In this document: in pieces, positions 1 through 8,428 of the stretch
Position numbering within the stretch: the stretch's first letter is position 1
Layout of the letters: the number at the start of each line of letters is the position of its first letter
NCBI GenBank assembly: GCA_905210435.1
Contig: CAJLWO010000041.1
Coordinates: 1-25,865, forward strand
Direction of reading: 5' to 3'
Source: an uncultured Bacteroidales bacterium
GTDB taxonomy: Bacteria; Bacteroidota; Bacteroidia; Bacteroidales; Muribaculaceae
Length of the DNA stretch: 25,865 nucleotides
Position numbers and translations under genes: made by a program
Notes under the pieces: generated by a model
What the model saw: the letters and a program-made list of their open reading frames with translations, nothing else
What the model was told of the DNA's origin: nothing
Databases searched by the model: none

Positions 1-3
1 AAC

Positions 4-16
4 GGGCTTTCAGCCC
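4..16. repeat. Short palindrome at window edge (AGGGCT/AGCCCT type)
   Basis: Arms GGGCT (4-8) and AGCCC (12-16) flank a 3-nt loop. Read on the minus strand the sequence is AGGGCTGAAAGCCC, which shares AGGGCTG with the TGTAGGGCTG repeats at 19726-19735 and 25856-25865. The window edge cuts off its context, so membership of that repeat family is an inference. Confidence 0.3.
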
Positions 17-110
17 TCCTTTGGCGAACTATATTCCTTATTTGAACCGCATTGCCCGGTCGGTGCATCCCTACTGGTGACTGCGTCATAATTAGCTGCT
101 TATGAGATTA

Positions 111-126
111 ATATAAGCGCTTATAT
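111..126 (-). terminator. Perfect 16-bp palindrome at the 3' end of the porin gene
   Basis: ATATAAGCGCTTATAT is a perfect palindrome touching the porin stop codon (complement of 126-128). A further GCTTAT lies just beyond it, giving alternative pairings. No T-run follows on the minus strand, so a classical intrinsic terminator is not shown. It may act as an mRNA 3'-end hairpin. Confidence 0.3.
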
Positions 127-1187
127 CAAAAACGGCACATTATTTCCATTACGAGCTTGTCGTGGTCGGAAACGGGGATTATGGCATTATCGTGATAAAA
201 ATATTTCTCATAGTTGACGCGCAACTCGATGTAGCGCGCTGTGCCGAATCGCAGGGTCGTGCCGAGTGTCATGCGGTGGCGTTCGGGCTGTGTGGCTTCG
301 AGCAATCCGTCGGAGTTCTTAATGCCGTCGGAGTGCTCTCCCATGTAATCGTAACGGCCGAGAGCCGCTATCGATGTCAGTTTATGGCGCAACGGGAAAC
401 GACGCGATATGAATGAGTTGACGATATTGAGCCCGTCAAATGCCCCGTGCCTGTAATTTTTACGTAGATACTCGGCCTCGGCCTGCCACAGGCCGTCGTC
501 ATATCCGACAGCTCCGTTCCACATCATGATGCTGACATCCTCGGGGCGCGACTTCTGGCAGCTCGCCTCAAGCGTAAGCACCCGGGCTATGCAAGTTGAG
601 GCCTTCAACGAGAAGTTGAATGTCTTTGTCCAGTAATCCTTCTGATTGGTAAGTCCCGAGCCGTTGAACACGCCTCCCTGCAAAGTCAGCGGCATGTTGC
701 CTTTTACGGTATACTGAAGGGCGAGTCCCACGTCACGCACATTGCCTCCATATTTGGCCACAAAAGAACGATTGGCAAACAGATGCTGGTGAGGGGCGCG
801 GTGCGCGTCGATTGTGAAAGGCACGCGCATCTGTCCGACAGTAGCCGTAAACGGGATTGCCTCCGGCACATAACGCACATAGGTGTCGAGCATCTTGATT
901 TTACCTTCGTCGCACAGGTCGATTTCGGCTTTGTACTCGAATTCGGGCACAACGGTCCCCGACAGGCTGACACGCGCATTCCTTACGCGAAACCGGCTCG
1001 CGCCGTTGTCGGTGTCAAGCTCATAGTCGGTGCGTATCGTACCGTTGACCTTGGGAAACCATTCAGGCAACCGGAATGCAGGCCGCAGTTCGGCAGCCGG
1101 CACCGTCGTCGCACAACTGTCGGCCGGCGTTGTCGCTGCCACCGACAGCGCCAATGCAGCCATCACACCCGTTATTATTTTTCTCAT
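126..1187 (-). CDS. OprO/OprP-type phosphate-selective porin family outer-membrane protein
   Basis: A 353-residue exported beta-barrel protein. Residues 1-22 form a signal peptide (MRKIITGVMAALALS...). The mature part begins with a short linker, then alternating hydrophobic/polar strands of a barrel: RVRNARVSLSGTV, EYKAEIDLCDEG, DTYVRYVPEAIPFTATVGQ and MRVPFTID. This run matches the start of the phosphate-selective porin O/P family, where the VGQ(M/F)..PF segment is typical. The protein ends in an aromatic residue (MCRF), as expected for recognition by the BAM complex. Length fits the family (about 350-450). It lies 22 nt downstream of the GlmU-like gene on the same strand, so the two are probably cotranscribed. 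The substrate is not shown; despite the family name, Bacteroidota members need not be phosphate-specific. Confidence 0.82.
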   Translation of the reverse strand: MRKIITGVMAALALSVAATTPADSCATTVPAAELRPAFRLPEWFPKVNGTIRTDYELDTDNGASRFRVRNARVSLSGTVVPEFEYKAEIDLCDEGKIKMLDTYVRYVPEAIPFTATVGQMRVPFTIDAHRAPHQHLFANRSFVAKYGGNVRDVGLALQYTVKGNMPLTLQGGVFNGSGLTNQKDYWTKTFNFSLKASTCIARVLTLEASCQKSRPEDVSIMMWNGAVGYDDGLWQAEAEYLRKNYRHGAFDGLNIVNSFISRRFPLRHKLTSIAALGRYDYMGEHSDGIKNSDGLLEATQPERHRMTLGTTLRFGTARYIELRVNYEKYFYHDNAIIPVSDHDKLVMEIMCRF

Positions 1188-1209
1188 TACCGCTATATCT
1201 CCTTCTATT

Positions 1210-2409
1210 TTATTTATATGTGTCGGCGATGCGGTATATTTCCTCGAATATGCGGCGGTCGGCGTCGGTGAGCTGTTTGTGGCGGCGCGCCATCACACGT
1301 TCGGCGATGTCGAAGAATTTAGAGAGCTGCACGTCGTTGAATCCGGCGGCACCCCCTTCGCTGAACGACGGGATGAACGTGCGCGGGAATCCGGCACCGT
1401 GGATATTGCATCCCACTCCTACCACAGTGGCCGTATTGAACATGGTGTTGATGCCGGCCTTGGAGTGGTCGCCCATGATAAGGCCGCAGAACTGCAGGTC
1501 GGTACGCTGGAAACGGTGCGTAGGATAGTTCCACACACGCACTTTCGAGTAATCGTTCTTAAGATTTGACGCCACGCAGTCGGCTCCGAGATTGCACCAT
1601 TCGCCTACGACGGCATTGCCTAAGAATCCGTCGTGCGCCTTGTTGCTGAATCCGAATATCACGGCGTTGTTGAGCTCGCCGCCCATCTTGCTCCATGGGC
1701 CGACAGTAGTGGCCGGATATACCTTCGTGCCCATGTTGAACACAGCATGCTCGCACAACGCCACAGGGCCGCGCAGACAGCACCCTTCCATCACCTCGGC
1801 ATCCGGGCCGATATACACCGGGCCGTTCTTTACATTGATAATCGCCCCCTCTACCACGGCACCGGGAGCTATATAGATGCGCTGACGTCCGTCGGCATCC
1901 TTGGCGTCGCCGATAAGCGTATTTGACGGCGAAAGAGCGCAATTGTCGCTCAGGTCAAGCATGGCGAAGTCTTTCTCTATCTGAACGCCGTTGTTCAGGA
2001 ACACATCGTATACGTAATTTATTTCAGTAAGGGAGCCGTTCCACTCCTTGCGTGCGGCAAATTCACTATTTCTTAATGCATCGGCCGTGCCGTGGAAAGC
2101 CACGAGAGTCCCGTTGCAGAAAAGAGCCTCGTTGCCGCCGAGCGACGTAACCGCATCTTTGAACGCGTCGGAATAGTCGGGCACCACATGGCCGGCCACA
2201 AACAGATTGTCGCCGCCGGCATCAACCGCCGCGGGATATTTTTCCGAGAGATAACCGACGGTGAGATAAGAGTAACTCCCGGGGACAACTTTTTCCCATT
2301 TCTCACGTATGGTGGTAATGCCGACACGAAAATCGGCGACAGGGCGCGTAAACGACAGCGGAAGCAGATTCTCCCTCACTTCCGGCGTATCAAAAAGTAT
2401 TATATTCAT
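1210..2409 (-). CDS. Alternative GlmU-like sugar nucleotidyltransferase / hexapeptide-repeat acyltransferase
   Basis: A 399-residue cytoplasmic protein resembling the Bacteroidota 'alternative GlmU' family, proposed to make UDP-GlcNAc from glucosamine-1-phosphate. The N-terminus (MNIILFDTPEVRENLLPLS, then FTRPVADFRVGITTIREKW) has that family's form and lacks the glycine-rich GxGTRM loop of standard GlmU. From about residue 180 hexapeptide-like repeats form a left-handed beta-helix (for example GPVYIGPDAEVMEGC, IGDAKDADG, GEWCNLGADCVASN), followed by an IMGDHSKAGINTMFNT segment typical of acyltransferase active-site regions. It is first in a minus-strand pair with the porin, and divergent from rfbC. 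The exact sugar substrate is inferred from the family. The start ATG (complement of 2407-2409) begins the conserved N-terminus. Confidence 0.82.
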   Translation of the reverse strand: MNIILFDTPEVRENLLPLSFTRPVADFRVGITTIREKWEKVVPGSYSYLTVGYLSEKYPAAVDAGGDNLFVAGHVVPDYSDAFKDAVTSLGGNEALFCNGTLVAFHGTADALRNSEFAARKEWNGSLTEINYVYDVFLNNGVQIEKDFAMLDLSDNCALSPSNTLIGDAKDADGRQRIYIAPGAVVEGAIINVKNGPVYIGPDAEVMEGCCLRGPVALCEHAVFNMGTKVYPATTVGPWSKMGGELNNAVIFGFSNKAHDGFLGNAVVGEWCNLGADCVASNLKNDYSKVRVWNYPTHRFQRTDLQFCGLIMGDHSKAGINTMFNTATVVGVGCNIHGAGFPRTFIPSFSEGGAAGFNDVQLSKFFDIAERVMARRHKQLTDADRRIFEEIYRIADTYK

Positions 2410-2484
2410 ATAACGGAATTAGTTGTAAACAAGAGGAGATGCTGACGATGCATATTTTTATATATCCTCTCTTTATTTTTTTGA

Positions 2485-2502
2485 CAAAATTACTTAATTT
2501 TG
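2485..2502. promoter_or_regulatory. Palindromic divergent promoter core between GlmU-like gene and rfbC
   Basis: CAAAATTA-CT-TAATTTTG is an 8-bp inverted repeat with a 2-nt spacer. Read on each strand it gives TAATTTTG, a perfect match to the Bacteroidota -7 consensus TAnnTTTG. For the minus strand a GTTG lies 20 nt upstream of the box, a fair -33 element. For the plus strand the same position holds a poorer CTTT. The two predicted starts would point away from each other, so leaders would be about 15 nt for rfbC and about 70 nt for the GlmU-like gene. Confidence 0.5.
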
Positions 2503-2522
2503 CCAAAAAATTCAACAGTATC

Positions 2523-3077
2523 ATGCAATTTATAAAGCAAAAAATCGAGGGCGTGTGGGTGATAGAACCGAAGCGTTTCGGCGACGCACGCGGATATTTC
2601 TCGGAAGTATTCAAACTTGAAGAATTTGCCGCACACGCAGGCGATGTGAAGTTCATACAGGACAATGAGTCGTTCTCGTCGCGCGGAGTGTTGCGCGGAC
2701 TGCATTTCCAGAAAGGGGAATTCTCGCAGGCCAAACTCGTGAGGGTGTCGCAGGGCACCGTGCTCGACGTGGCCGTCGACCTGCGCAAGGACTCGCCGAC
2801 ATTCGGCGAACACATCGCGGTGGAACTCTCCCATGAGAACGGACGCCAGCTTTTCATACCCCGCGGATTTGCCCACGGTTTCGTGGTACTCAGCGATGTA
2901 GCTCAGTTCCAGTACAAGGTAGACAACGTGTATGCACCCCAGTCGGAGGCCACACTGCGTTTCGACGACCCCAAGCTCGCCATCGACTGGCGCATAGAGC
3001 CGTCGCAGATGCTCTTGTCGGAGAAAGACATGCGCGGCTACAGCTTCGATGAAGTAGCCGAGAAATACAGTTTCTGA
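2523..3077 (+). CDS. rfbC: dTDP-4-dehydrorhamnose 3,5-epimerase
   Basis: A 184-residue cupin-fold enzyme converting dTDP-4-dehydro-6-deoxyglucose to dTDP-4-dehydro-L-rhamnose for surface polysaccharide synthesis. Diagnostic segments are DARGYFSEVF (21-30), FSSRGVLRGLHFQ with the catalytic His61, VAVDLRKDSPTFG, FIPRGFAHGF and FQYKVDNVYAP with the catalytic Tyr131. Length equals the family norm. I chose ATG 2523; the open frame continues upstream, but that extension is AT-rich, lacks homology and covers the promoter. No rfbA, rfbB or rfbD is in the window, so the rest of the rhamnose pathway must be elsewhere. The next gene follows after 29 nt and is probably cotranscribed. Confidence 0.95.
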   Translation: MQFIKQKIEGVWVIEPKRFGDARGYFSEVFKLEEFAAHAGDVKFIQDNESFSSRGVLRGLHFQKGEFSQAKLVRVSQGTVLDVAVDLRKDSPTFGEHIAVELSHENGRQLFIPRGFAHGFVVLSDVAQFQYKVDNVYAPQSEATLRFDDPKLAIDWRIEPSQMLLSEKDMRGYSFDEVAEKYSF

Positions 3078-3106
3078 TTCTGCTGTCATTACCTATATAA
3101 TAATAT

Positions 3107-4996
3107 ATGAGCCTCCGCCATCTGACACCGGCCGAAACCGACACACTTGAACGCCAGGGGTGCCGCTGCGCATGCTGGGATAGAGTCAAGGTGGACGACC
3201 CGTTTATCACCTCGTCCTACCGCAATGTCACCTTTGCCGGCGACATCGAGCTGTATCCCGCCGAGGGGACGGTCGACTGCGGCTCAATGACTTTCGATGC
3301 CGGGATATATGACGCCACGGTCGCCGACTGCGTGATAGGCCGCGGGGCGCATGTATCCAACATACGCAACCGCATGTCGCGATGCCACGTCGGCGCGAAA
3401 GCATTCGTCAGAAACGTCGCCACAATAGATTGTAGCGCCCCGTCAAGCCACGGCGCGGGAACGGTGGTCGACGTGCTCAGCGAGACAGGCGGCCGCGAAG
3501 TGCATATATACTACGGTCTCACCGCGCAGGAAGCATGGATAACGGCTATGTGCCGCCACGACATGGAGGCCGTCAACCGTCTGAAATCCGTGATTGGCGA
3601 AAAAACGGCTGCCGCACATTGCACATATTCTATTATTGGCGAAGAAGCCGTAGTGACCGACTGCGGTTGCCTCGACCGCATCGACATCAGACCGAATGCC
3701 ACGGTAAGCGGAGCATCGCGTCTTGTCAACGGCACCGTAGGCGAAGGCGCATTTGTCGGCACCGATGTCATTGCCACCGATTTTATCCTTGCACGCGGCG
3801 CTACAGCCGACACAGCTGCGCGCCTCGACCACGTGTTCACGGGCGAAGGGAGCCGTGTGGCCAACGGGTTCAGCGCCCATCATTCGCTGATTTTCTCCAA
3901 CTGCATACTCGAGAACGGCGAGGCTGTGGCACTTTTTGCCGGGCCGTACACCGTGTCGATGCACAAATCAACGCTCCTGATCGGAGGGATGACGTCGATG
4001 TTCAATGCCGGGTCGGGAGCCAACCAGAGCAACCATCTCTACAAGACGGGACCGTGCCACCACGGCATTTTCGAACGCGGAGTGAAACTGGCATCGGATG
4101 CCTACGTGATGTGGCCTGCACGCATCGGAGCGTTCTCGATAGTGATGGGCCGTCATAAATCGCACCCCGACACCTCAGCCCTCCCCTTTTCCTATGTTGT
4201 GGAACATGCCGGAGCTACACAGGCAATCCCCGCCGTCGCACTCGGCAATATCGGCGTGGCGCGCGACGCCGACAAGTGGCCGCGACGTGACCGCCGACCC
4301 GACCGTCCGGCCGACATAATCACATTCCGGCTTTTCAACCCCTATATCGCGCAAAGCATCGAGGAGGGCATAGCGCTGCTCACAGGTCTTATTTCCTCAC
4401 AACCCGACGCCGACACATTGACAGGCAGCGGATACACCATAAAGAGGCCGCATGCCGAGCGGGCATTGACCCTGTACCGCATGGCGCTACGTCACTACAT
4501 GCTCGGCATCATGTTGCAGCGCATAGCCGACGGACTTACACTCGCATCCGACAACGGCATCGGCACAGACCGGTGGACAGACGTCGCCGGAATGACTGTA
4601 CCCGCAACTCTCGTCGCCGACGGTCTCCCCGACGCACAGACATGGGACAACGTCTACCGCAGCCTCGAATGGGAGTGGGTAGCATCACGCCTCGCCGCTG
4701 AACCCGGCATCGACCTGACGCACCCCGACACAAACGCCATCGCGGCACTGCTCGACGAATGGCTGCACACCGACAGCCTGTTCACCGACATGCTCCGCCG
4801 CGACGCCGAAAAGGAATTTGCCGCCGGTAATCCCGCCGCGACCGCAGGCTTCGGACTGCTCGGCTCCGCAACCGCCGATTTCCGCAGCGTAAGAGGCTCC
4901 CTCGACACTAATTCCGTCAACAGCCTCATCACCGCCCGCATCACCCGCGCCAAATCCCTCGCCGCATCCGTCACACTCCACCTTAATCTCCAATAA
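3107..4996 (+). CDS. DUF4954 family left-handed beta-helix protein
   Basis: A 629-residue cytoplasmic protein with no signal peptide, recognised as DUF4954, a Bacteroidota family of about 650 residues and unknown function. The first two thirds carry hexapeptide-like turns (DATVADCVIGRGAHVSNI, NATVSGASRLVNGTVGEGAFVG) of a left-handed beta-helix as in acyl- and nucleotidyltransferases. The most conserved block is around residues 275-370: ENGEAVALFAGPYTVSMHKS, STLLIGGMTSMFNAGSG, NQSNHLYKTGPCHHG and FSIVMGRHKSHPDTS. The last third (about 400-629) is helical and lacks repeats. It follows rfbC after 29 nt and sits opposite another beta-helix enzyme, suggesting a role with nucleotide sugars or envelope precursors. 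That role is inference. Confidence 0.85.
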   Translation: MSLRHLTPAETDTLERQGCRCACWDRVKVDDPFITSSYRNVTFAGDIELYPAEGTVDCGSMTFDAGIYDATVADCVIGRGAHVSNIRNRMSRCHVGAKAFVRNVATIDCSAPSSHGAGTVVDVLSETGGREVHIYYGLTAQEAWITAMCRHDMEAVNRLKSVIGEKTAAAHCTYSIIGEEAVVTDCGCLDRIDIRPNATVSGASRLVNGTVGEGAFVGTDVIATDFILARGATADTAARLDHVFTGEGSRVANGFSAHHSLIFSNCILENGEAVALFAGPYTVSMHKSTLLIGGMTSMFNAGSGANQSNHLYKTGPCHHGIFERGVKLASDAYVMWPARIGAFSIVMGRHKSHPDTSALPFSYVVEHAGATQAIPAVALGNIGVARDADKWPRRDRRPDRPADIITFRLFNPYIAQSIEEGIALLTGLISSQPDADTLTGSGYTIKRPHAERALTLYRMALRHYMLGIMLQRIADGLTLASDNGIGTDRWTDVAGMTVPATLVADGLPDAQTWDNVYRSLEWEWVASRLAAEPGIDLTHPDTNAIAALLDEWLHTDSLFTDMLRRDAEKEFAAGNPAATAGFGLLGSATADFRSVRGSLDTNSVNSLITARITRAKSLAASVTLHLNLQ

Positions 4997-5053
4997 GAGG
5001 AAACTGTTCCAAAACTCAAAAAGCGGGAGGGGGTGGCAAAACCCAAACAACTT

Positions 5054-5478
5054 TGTAGGGACGCGATGAATCGCGTCCCAATGCTGTTTACTTAAAGGTG
5101 TCAATATCGGGGGTATCCGACAGGATACCGATTTAGCCGTAACCGGGTACACCGAAGCATCGCGAAGGTGTGCCCGGTAGGCTGATACACGGTGACGGCG
5201 CCCGAAGGCCGCCGATTTAAATCACATCTGTCTCGGTGACAGACAGGAAGTTATAATTAAATCGGCGGCCTTCGGGCGCCGCTGAGTCACTGCATCTTTT
5301 CCGGGCACATCTCCGCTATGCTCCGATGTACCCGGTTACTGCTAAATCGGCGACCTGACGGGCGCCTTTATCCTTAAGTAAATAGCATTGGGACACGATT
5401 CATCGCATCCGCACTATAATAGTGATAATTAATACGTTACACTATTCGGGTGCGGACGCAATGAATCGCGTCCCTACA
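5054..5478. repeat. Nested long inverted repeat, MITE-like element
   Basis: This fills most of the 632-nt spacer before the receptor gene. Both ends carry TGTAGGGACGCGAT in opposite orientation (5054-5067 and 5465-5478). The left end is itself a hairpin, GGGACGCGAT-ga-ATCGCGTCCC (5058-5079). At the core, 25-nt perfect arms at 5196-5220 and 5257-5281 enclose a 36-nt loop with its own stem (TCTGTC 5227-5232, GACAGA 5238-5243). Between these, about 50-nt imperfect arms pair (roughly 5128-5178 with 5299-5351, sharing GTAACCGGGTAC), and TCCCAATGCT-TTTACTTAA occurs on both sides inverted. A third palindrome copy lies at 5391-5410. No transposase frame is present and no clear target duplication was found. 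Confidence 0.75.
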
Positions 5479-5560
5479 ATTTCGTTGGTATATCTTGAGT
5501 TTTGCAGCCCCTTCCTTACCAATGGCTGCATATTATACATGTTTTTTAACATTGTATTAA

Positions 5561-5568
5561 TATTTTTG
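5561..5568 (+). promoter_or_regulatory. Candidate -7 box for the TonB-dependent receptor
   Basis: TATTTTTG matches TAnnTTTG exactly. No good TTTG lies 19-21 nt upstream. A start near 5575 would give a leader of about 54 nt to GTG 5629 and would make the out-of-frame ATG at 5577 almost leaderless, which supports the later start. Confidence 0.35.
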
Positions 5569-5628
5569 AAAAAACCATGAAACGTTACCTTTATACTTTC
5601 GCTGTCGAAATCAATAACAGTATTGACA

Positions 5629-8379
5629 GTGAAAAAAGTAATTACATCTATCATGGCCGTGCTCTCTGCCGGCATGGCTATTCAAGCAGCAGAAAGCCCT
5701 GAAACAGGATTGCTTAAGGGGCGTATTCTTGACGATGAAAAAAATCCCCTGCCCGGAGCAGTGGTAATTCTTGATGATAATTCCCGCTCGGCGATAACAG
5801 ATGTCGACGGCTTTTATTCCTTTTCAGAACTGACGGCAGGCAATCATCGGGTGAAAGTGACTTATATCGGCTACCTTCCGTCGGATAAAGTCGTGTCACT
5901 GACCGACGGCAGCACTACCCAGAACTTTGTCATGTCGGACAAGTCAAAAGAACTTGATGAAGTAGTGGTCACGGGAGTGTTTTCAGGCCAGCAGCGTGCA
6001 ATCAACGCACAAAAAAACAATGTCAACATCACCAATGTGGTATCAGCCGACCAGATAGGCAAGTTTCCCGATTCCAATATCGGCGACGCGCTTAAACGCA
6101 TCAGCGGCATCAATGTGCAGTATGACCAGGGCGAGGCTCGATTCGGACAGGTGCGCGGCACACCCGCCGACTTCAGTTCAGTCTCCATCAACGGCTCCAG
6201 AATTCCGTCGGCCGAGGGCGACATACGCAACGTGCAGCTCGACCTTATACCCTCCGACATGATTCAGACAATCGAGGTCAACAAAACTCTTATGCCTGAC
6301 CAGGACGGCGATGCAATCGGAGGCTCAATCAACCTTATCACCAAAAACTCACCGCAGCGGTTCTCACTCAACGCCGTGGCCGGGACAGGCTACAACTGGG
6401 TAAGCCGCAAAGCGCAGATGAATTTCGGACTTACCGTAGGCAACCGTTTCCTCAACGACAGATTAGGGCTGATGTTATCGGTGTCATACAACAATGCGCC
6501 GTCGGGCTCGTATGACACTGAATTTCTGTGGGAGAAGGATGACGACGGCAATCTCTATATCAGCGATTATCAGATGCGCCAGTATTTCGTCACACGCGAG
6601 CGTCAGAGCTACGCCCTCTCGCTCGACTACAAGTTCGACGATTTCAATAAAATATGGTTCAAGGGCATATTCAACAACCGCAACGACTGGGAAAACCGTT
6701 ACCGCACGACGCTTAAGGACATAACGCCCAAAGGCGTGGCCGATGTGAGAATACAGACCAAAGGCGGCTCGGGCGACCAACGCGACGCACGTCTGGAACG
6801 CCAGCGCACAATGGATTTCACCCTCGGCGGTGAGAACAAACTCGGCCCGATAGAAGCAGACTGGAAAATCGGTTATGCAAGAGCCTCGGAAGAACGTCCT
6901 AACGAACGATATATCGACTACCGCCTGCGCAAACAGCATTTCACCTTTGACCTCTCCGACCCGCGTACACCCTTTGCCACGCCCGACGAAGGCTCCACGA
7001 TGGAGTTCAACGACAAATTCTCGCTCAAAGACCTTACCCAGCAACAGGAGGACATCGTAGAGCAGGATTTCAAGATAGCCCTCGATTTCAAGACCCGCCT
7101 GAGCGAGCGTTCAAAAATCAAATTCGGATTTAAATTTGTCAACAAGACAAAGGATAAGGAAATCGATTTCTACGAATATTCGCCTCTTGACGAAGACCGT
7201 TTCGACTCAGATGCGTTTGCCAGTGCGGTAAACTGGACCACCGACAGGTTTATGCCGTCGCCGCGCTATAAAGTCGGTTCGTTCGTGTCAAAAGAATTTC
7301 TCAGCTCTCTCGATCTTGACAATGCGTCGCTCTACGAAAAATCCCAGGTGCCCGAAGAACTTGCAGGCGACTACAGCGCGCGTGAAAATGTGACATCAGT
7401 GTATGCCCGCATCGATTCCCGCCTTTCCGACAAACTTAATTTCACCGGCGGCCTGCGTGTCGAGAACACCGCGCTCCGCTATATCGGACGCATATATGAC
7501 GATGAATCCAACACGGTATCCCCTACTGACCCGGAGAAATCAAGCTACATCAATTTCCTTCCGTCACTTTTGCTTAAATGGGATGTCAACAAGGACTTCA
7601 TAGTGCGCACAGGCTACAACCAGTCAATATCACGCCCGAAATATTCGGCACTCGTGCCCGGCATGAACATAAAGCGAGGTGACAACGAGATTGTGATAGG
7701 CAATCCCGGACTGGAGGCCACGACATCCCACAATATCGACCTGACCGGAGAATACTACTGGAAATCAATCGGACTGGTATCGGCAGGAGTGTTCTATAAA
7801 CGTATCAACGGATTTATTGTCGACGAGGTGGCGTTCAACCGCGAATATGAAGGGCATGTATGGACCAAACTGACCCAACCTAAAAACGGAGGCAATGCCA
7901 ATATCTTTGGCGCCGAATTTGCCTGGCAGCGCGATTTCAGCTTCATCAATCCGGCGTTGAGATGTATCGGACTCTACGGCACGTACACCTACACACATTC
8001 ACGCGTGACCGACTTCAACTTCGAAGGTCGCGAGAAAGAGAAAGGCCTGAGTCTGCCCGGCTCACCCGAACACACAGCCAATCTCTCGGTATATTTTGAA
8101 AAATACGGCATCTCGGCCCGCATGTCATTCAACTACGCCTCGGCATTCATCGATGAGATGGGCGCAAGCAAATTCTATGACAGATATTATGACAACGTGA
8201 AATACATGGACTTCAATATCAGCTATACATTCGGAAAGGAAACGAAATTCACCGTCTATGCCGACCTCACAAACCTTCTTAACCAGCCTCTCCGCTACTA
8301 TCAGGGAAGCAAAGACTTCACCATGCAGCAGGAATATTACGGAGTGAAATTCAACGGAGGCGTCAAAATGACATTCTGA
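5629..8379 (+). CDS. TonB-dependent receptor (TonB-Xanth-Caul type) with CarboxypepD-regulatory-like N-domain
   Basis: A 916-residue outer-membrane transporter. The order is: signal peptide 1-20 (MKKVITSIMA...AIQA), a carboxypeptidase-regulatory-like domain about 27-102 (GRILDDEKNPLPGAVVILDD...ITDVDGFYSF), DEVVVTG at 110-116, plug about 120-245 (IGKFPDSNIGDALKRISGIN, LIPSDMIQTIEVNK, DGDAIGGSINL), and barrel to the C-terminal KMTF. The plug wording fits the TIGR01782-like branch rather than SusC, and no SusD follows. There is no in-frame ATG at the signal peptide: TTG 5623 and GTG 5629 are the options. GTG gives the classic MKK start and is preferred. The phosphatase gene follows after 49 nt, so import of phosphorylated compounds or their products is likely. 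The ligand is unknown. Confidence 0.9.
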   Translation: MKKVITSIMAVLSAGMAIQAAESPETGLLKGRILDDEKNPLPGAVVILDDNSRSAITDVDGFYSFSELTAGNHRVKVTYIGYLPSDKVVSLTDGSTTQNFVMSDKSKELDEVVVTGVFSGQQRAINAQKNNVNITNVVSADQIGKFPDSNIGDALKRISGINVQYDQGEARFGQVRGTPADFSSVSINGSRIPSAEGDIRNVQLDLIPSDMIQTIEVNKTLMPDQDGDAIGGSINLITKNSPQRFSLNAVAGTGYNWVSRKAQMNFGLTVGNRFLNDRLGLMLSVSYNNAPSGSYDTEFLWEKDDDGNLYISDYQMRQYFVTRERQSYALSLDYKFDDFNKIWFKGIFNNRNDWENRYRTTLKDITPKGVADVRIQTKGGSGDQRDARLERQRTMDFTLGGENKLGPIEADWKIGYARASEERPNERYIDYRLRKQHFTFDLSDPRTPFATPDEGSTMEFNDKFSLKDLTQQQEDIVEQDFKIALDFKTRLSERSKIKFGFKFVNKTKDKEIDFYEYSPLDEDRFDSDAFASAVNWTTDRFMPSPRYKVGSFVSKEFLSSLDLDNASLYEKSQVPEELAGDYSARENVTSVYARIDSRLSDKLNFTGGLRVENTALRYIGRIYDDESNTVSPTDPEKSSYINFLPSLLLKWDVNKDFIVRTGYNQSISRPKYSALVPGMNIKRGDNEIVIGNPGLEATTSHNIDLTGEYYWKSIGLVSAGVFYKRINGFIVDEVAFNREYEGHVWTKLTQPKNGGNANIFGAEFAWQRDFSFINPALRCIGLYGTYTYTHSRVTDFNFEGREKEKGLSLPGSPEHTANLSVYFEKYGISARMSFNYASAFIDEMGASKFYDRYYDNVKYMDFNISYTFGKETKFTVYADLTNLLNQPLRYYQGSKDFTMQQEYYGVKFNGGVKMTF

Positions 8380-8428
8380 ATAAATGACAAGGAAAATATT
8401 AACGGCAAATACTAAATACATTACAGAT

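Noticed and set aside
783..1569. Plus-strand open frames opposite the porin and GlmU-like gene
   Set aside because: They are antisense to well-supported genes and their translations show no recognisable domain.
5196..5281. Invertible phase-variation promoter
   Set aside because: The inner segment is only 36 nt and contains no promoter match; no recombinase gene is nearby.
5577..5702. ATG at 5577 as the receptor start or a separate leader peptide
   Set aside because: It is in a different frame from the receptor, stops after about 41 codons, shows no continued signal-peptide pattern, and would lie at the predicted transcription start.
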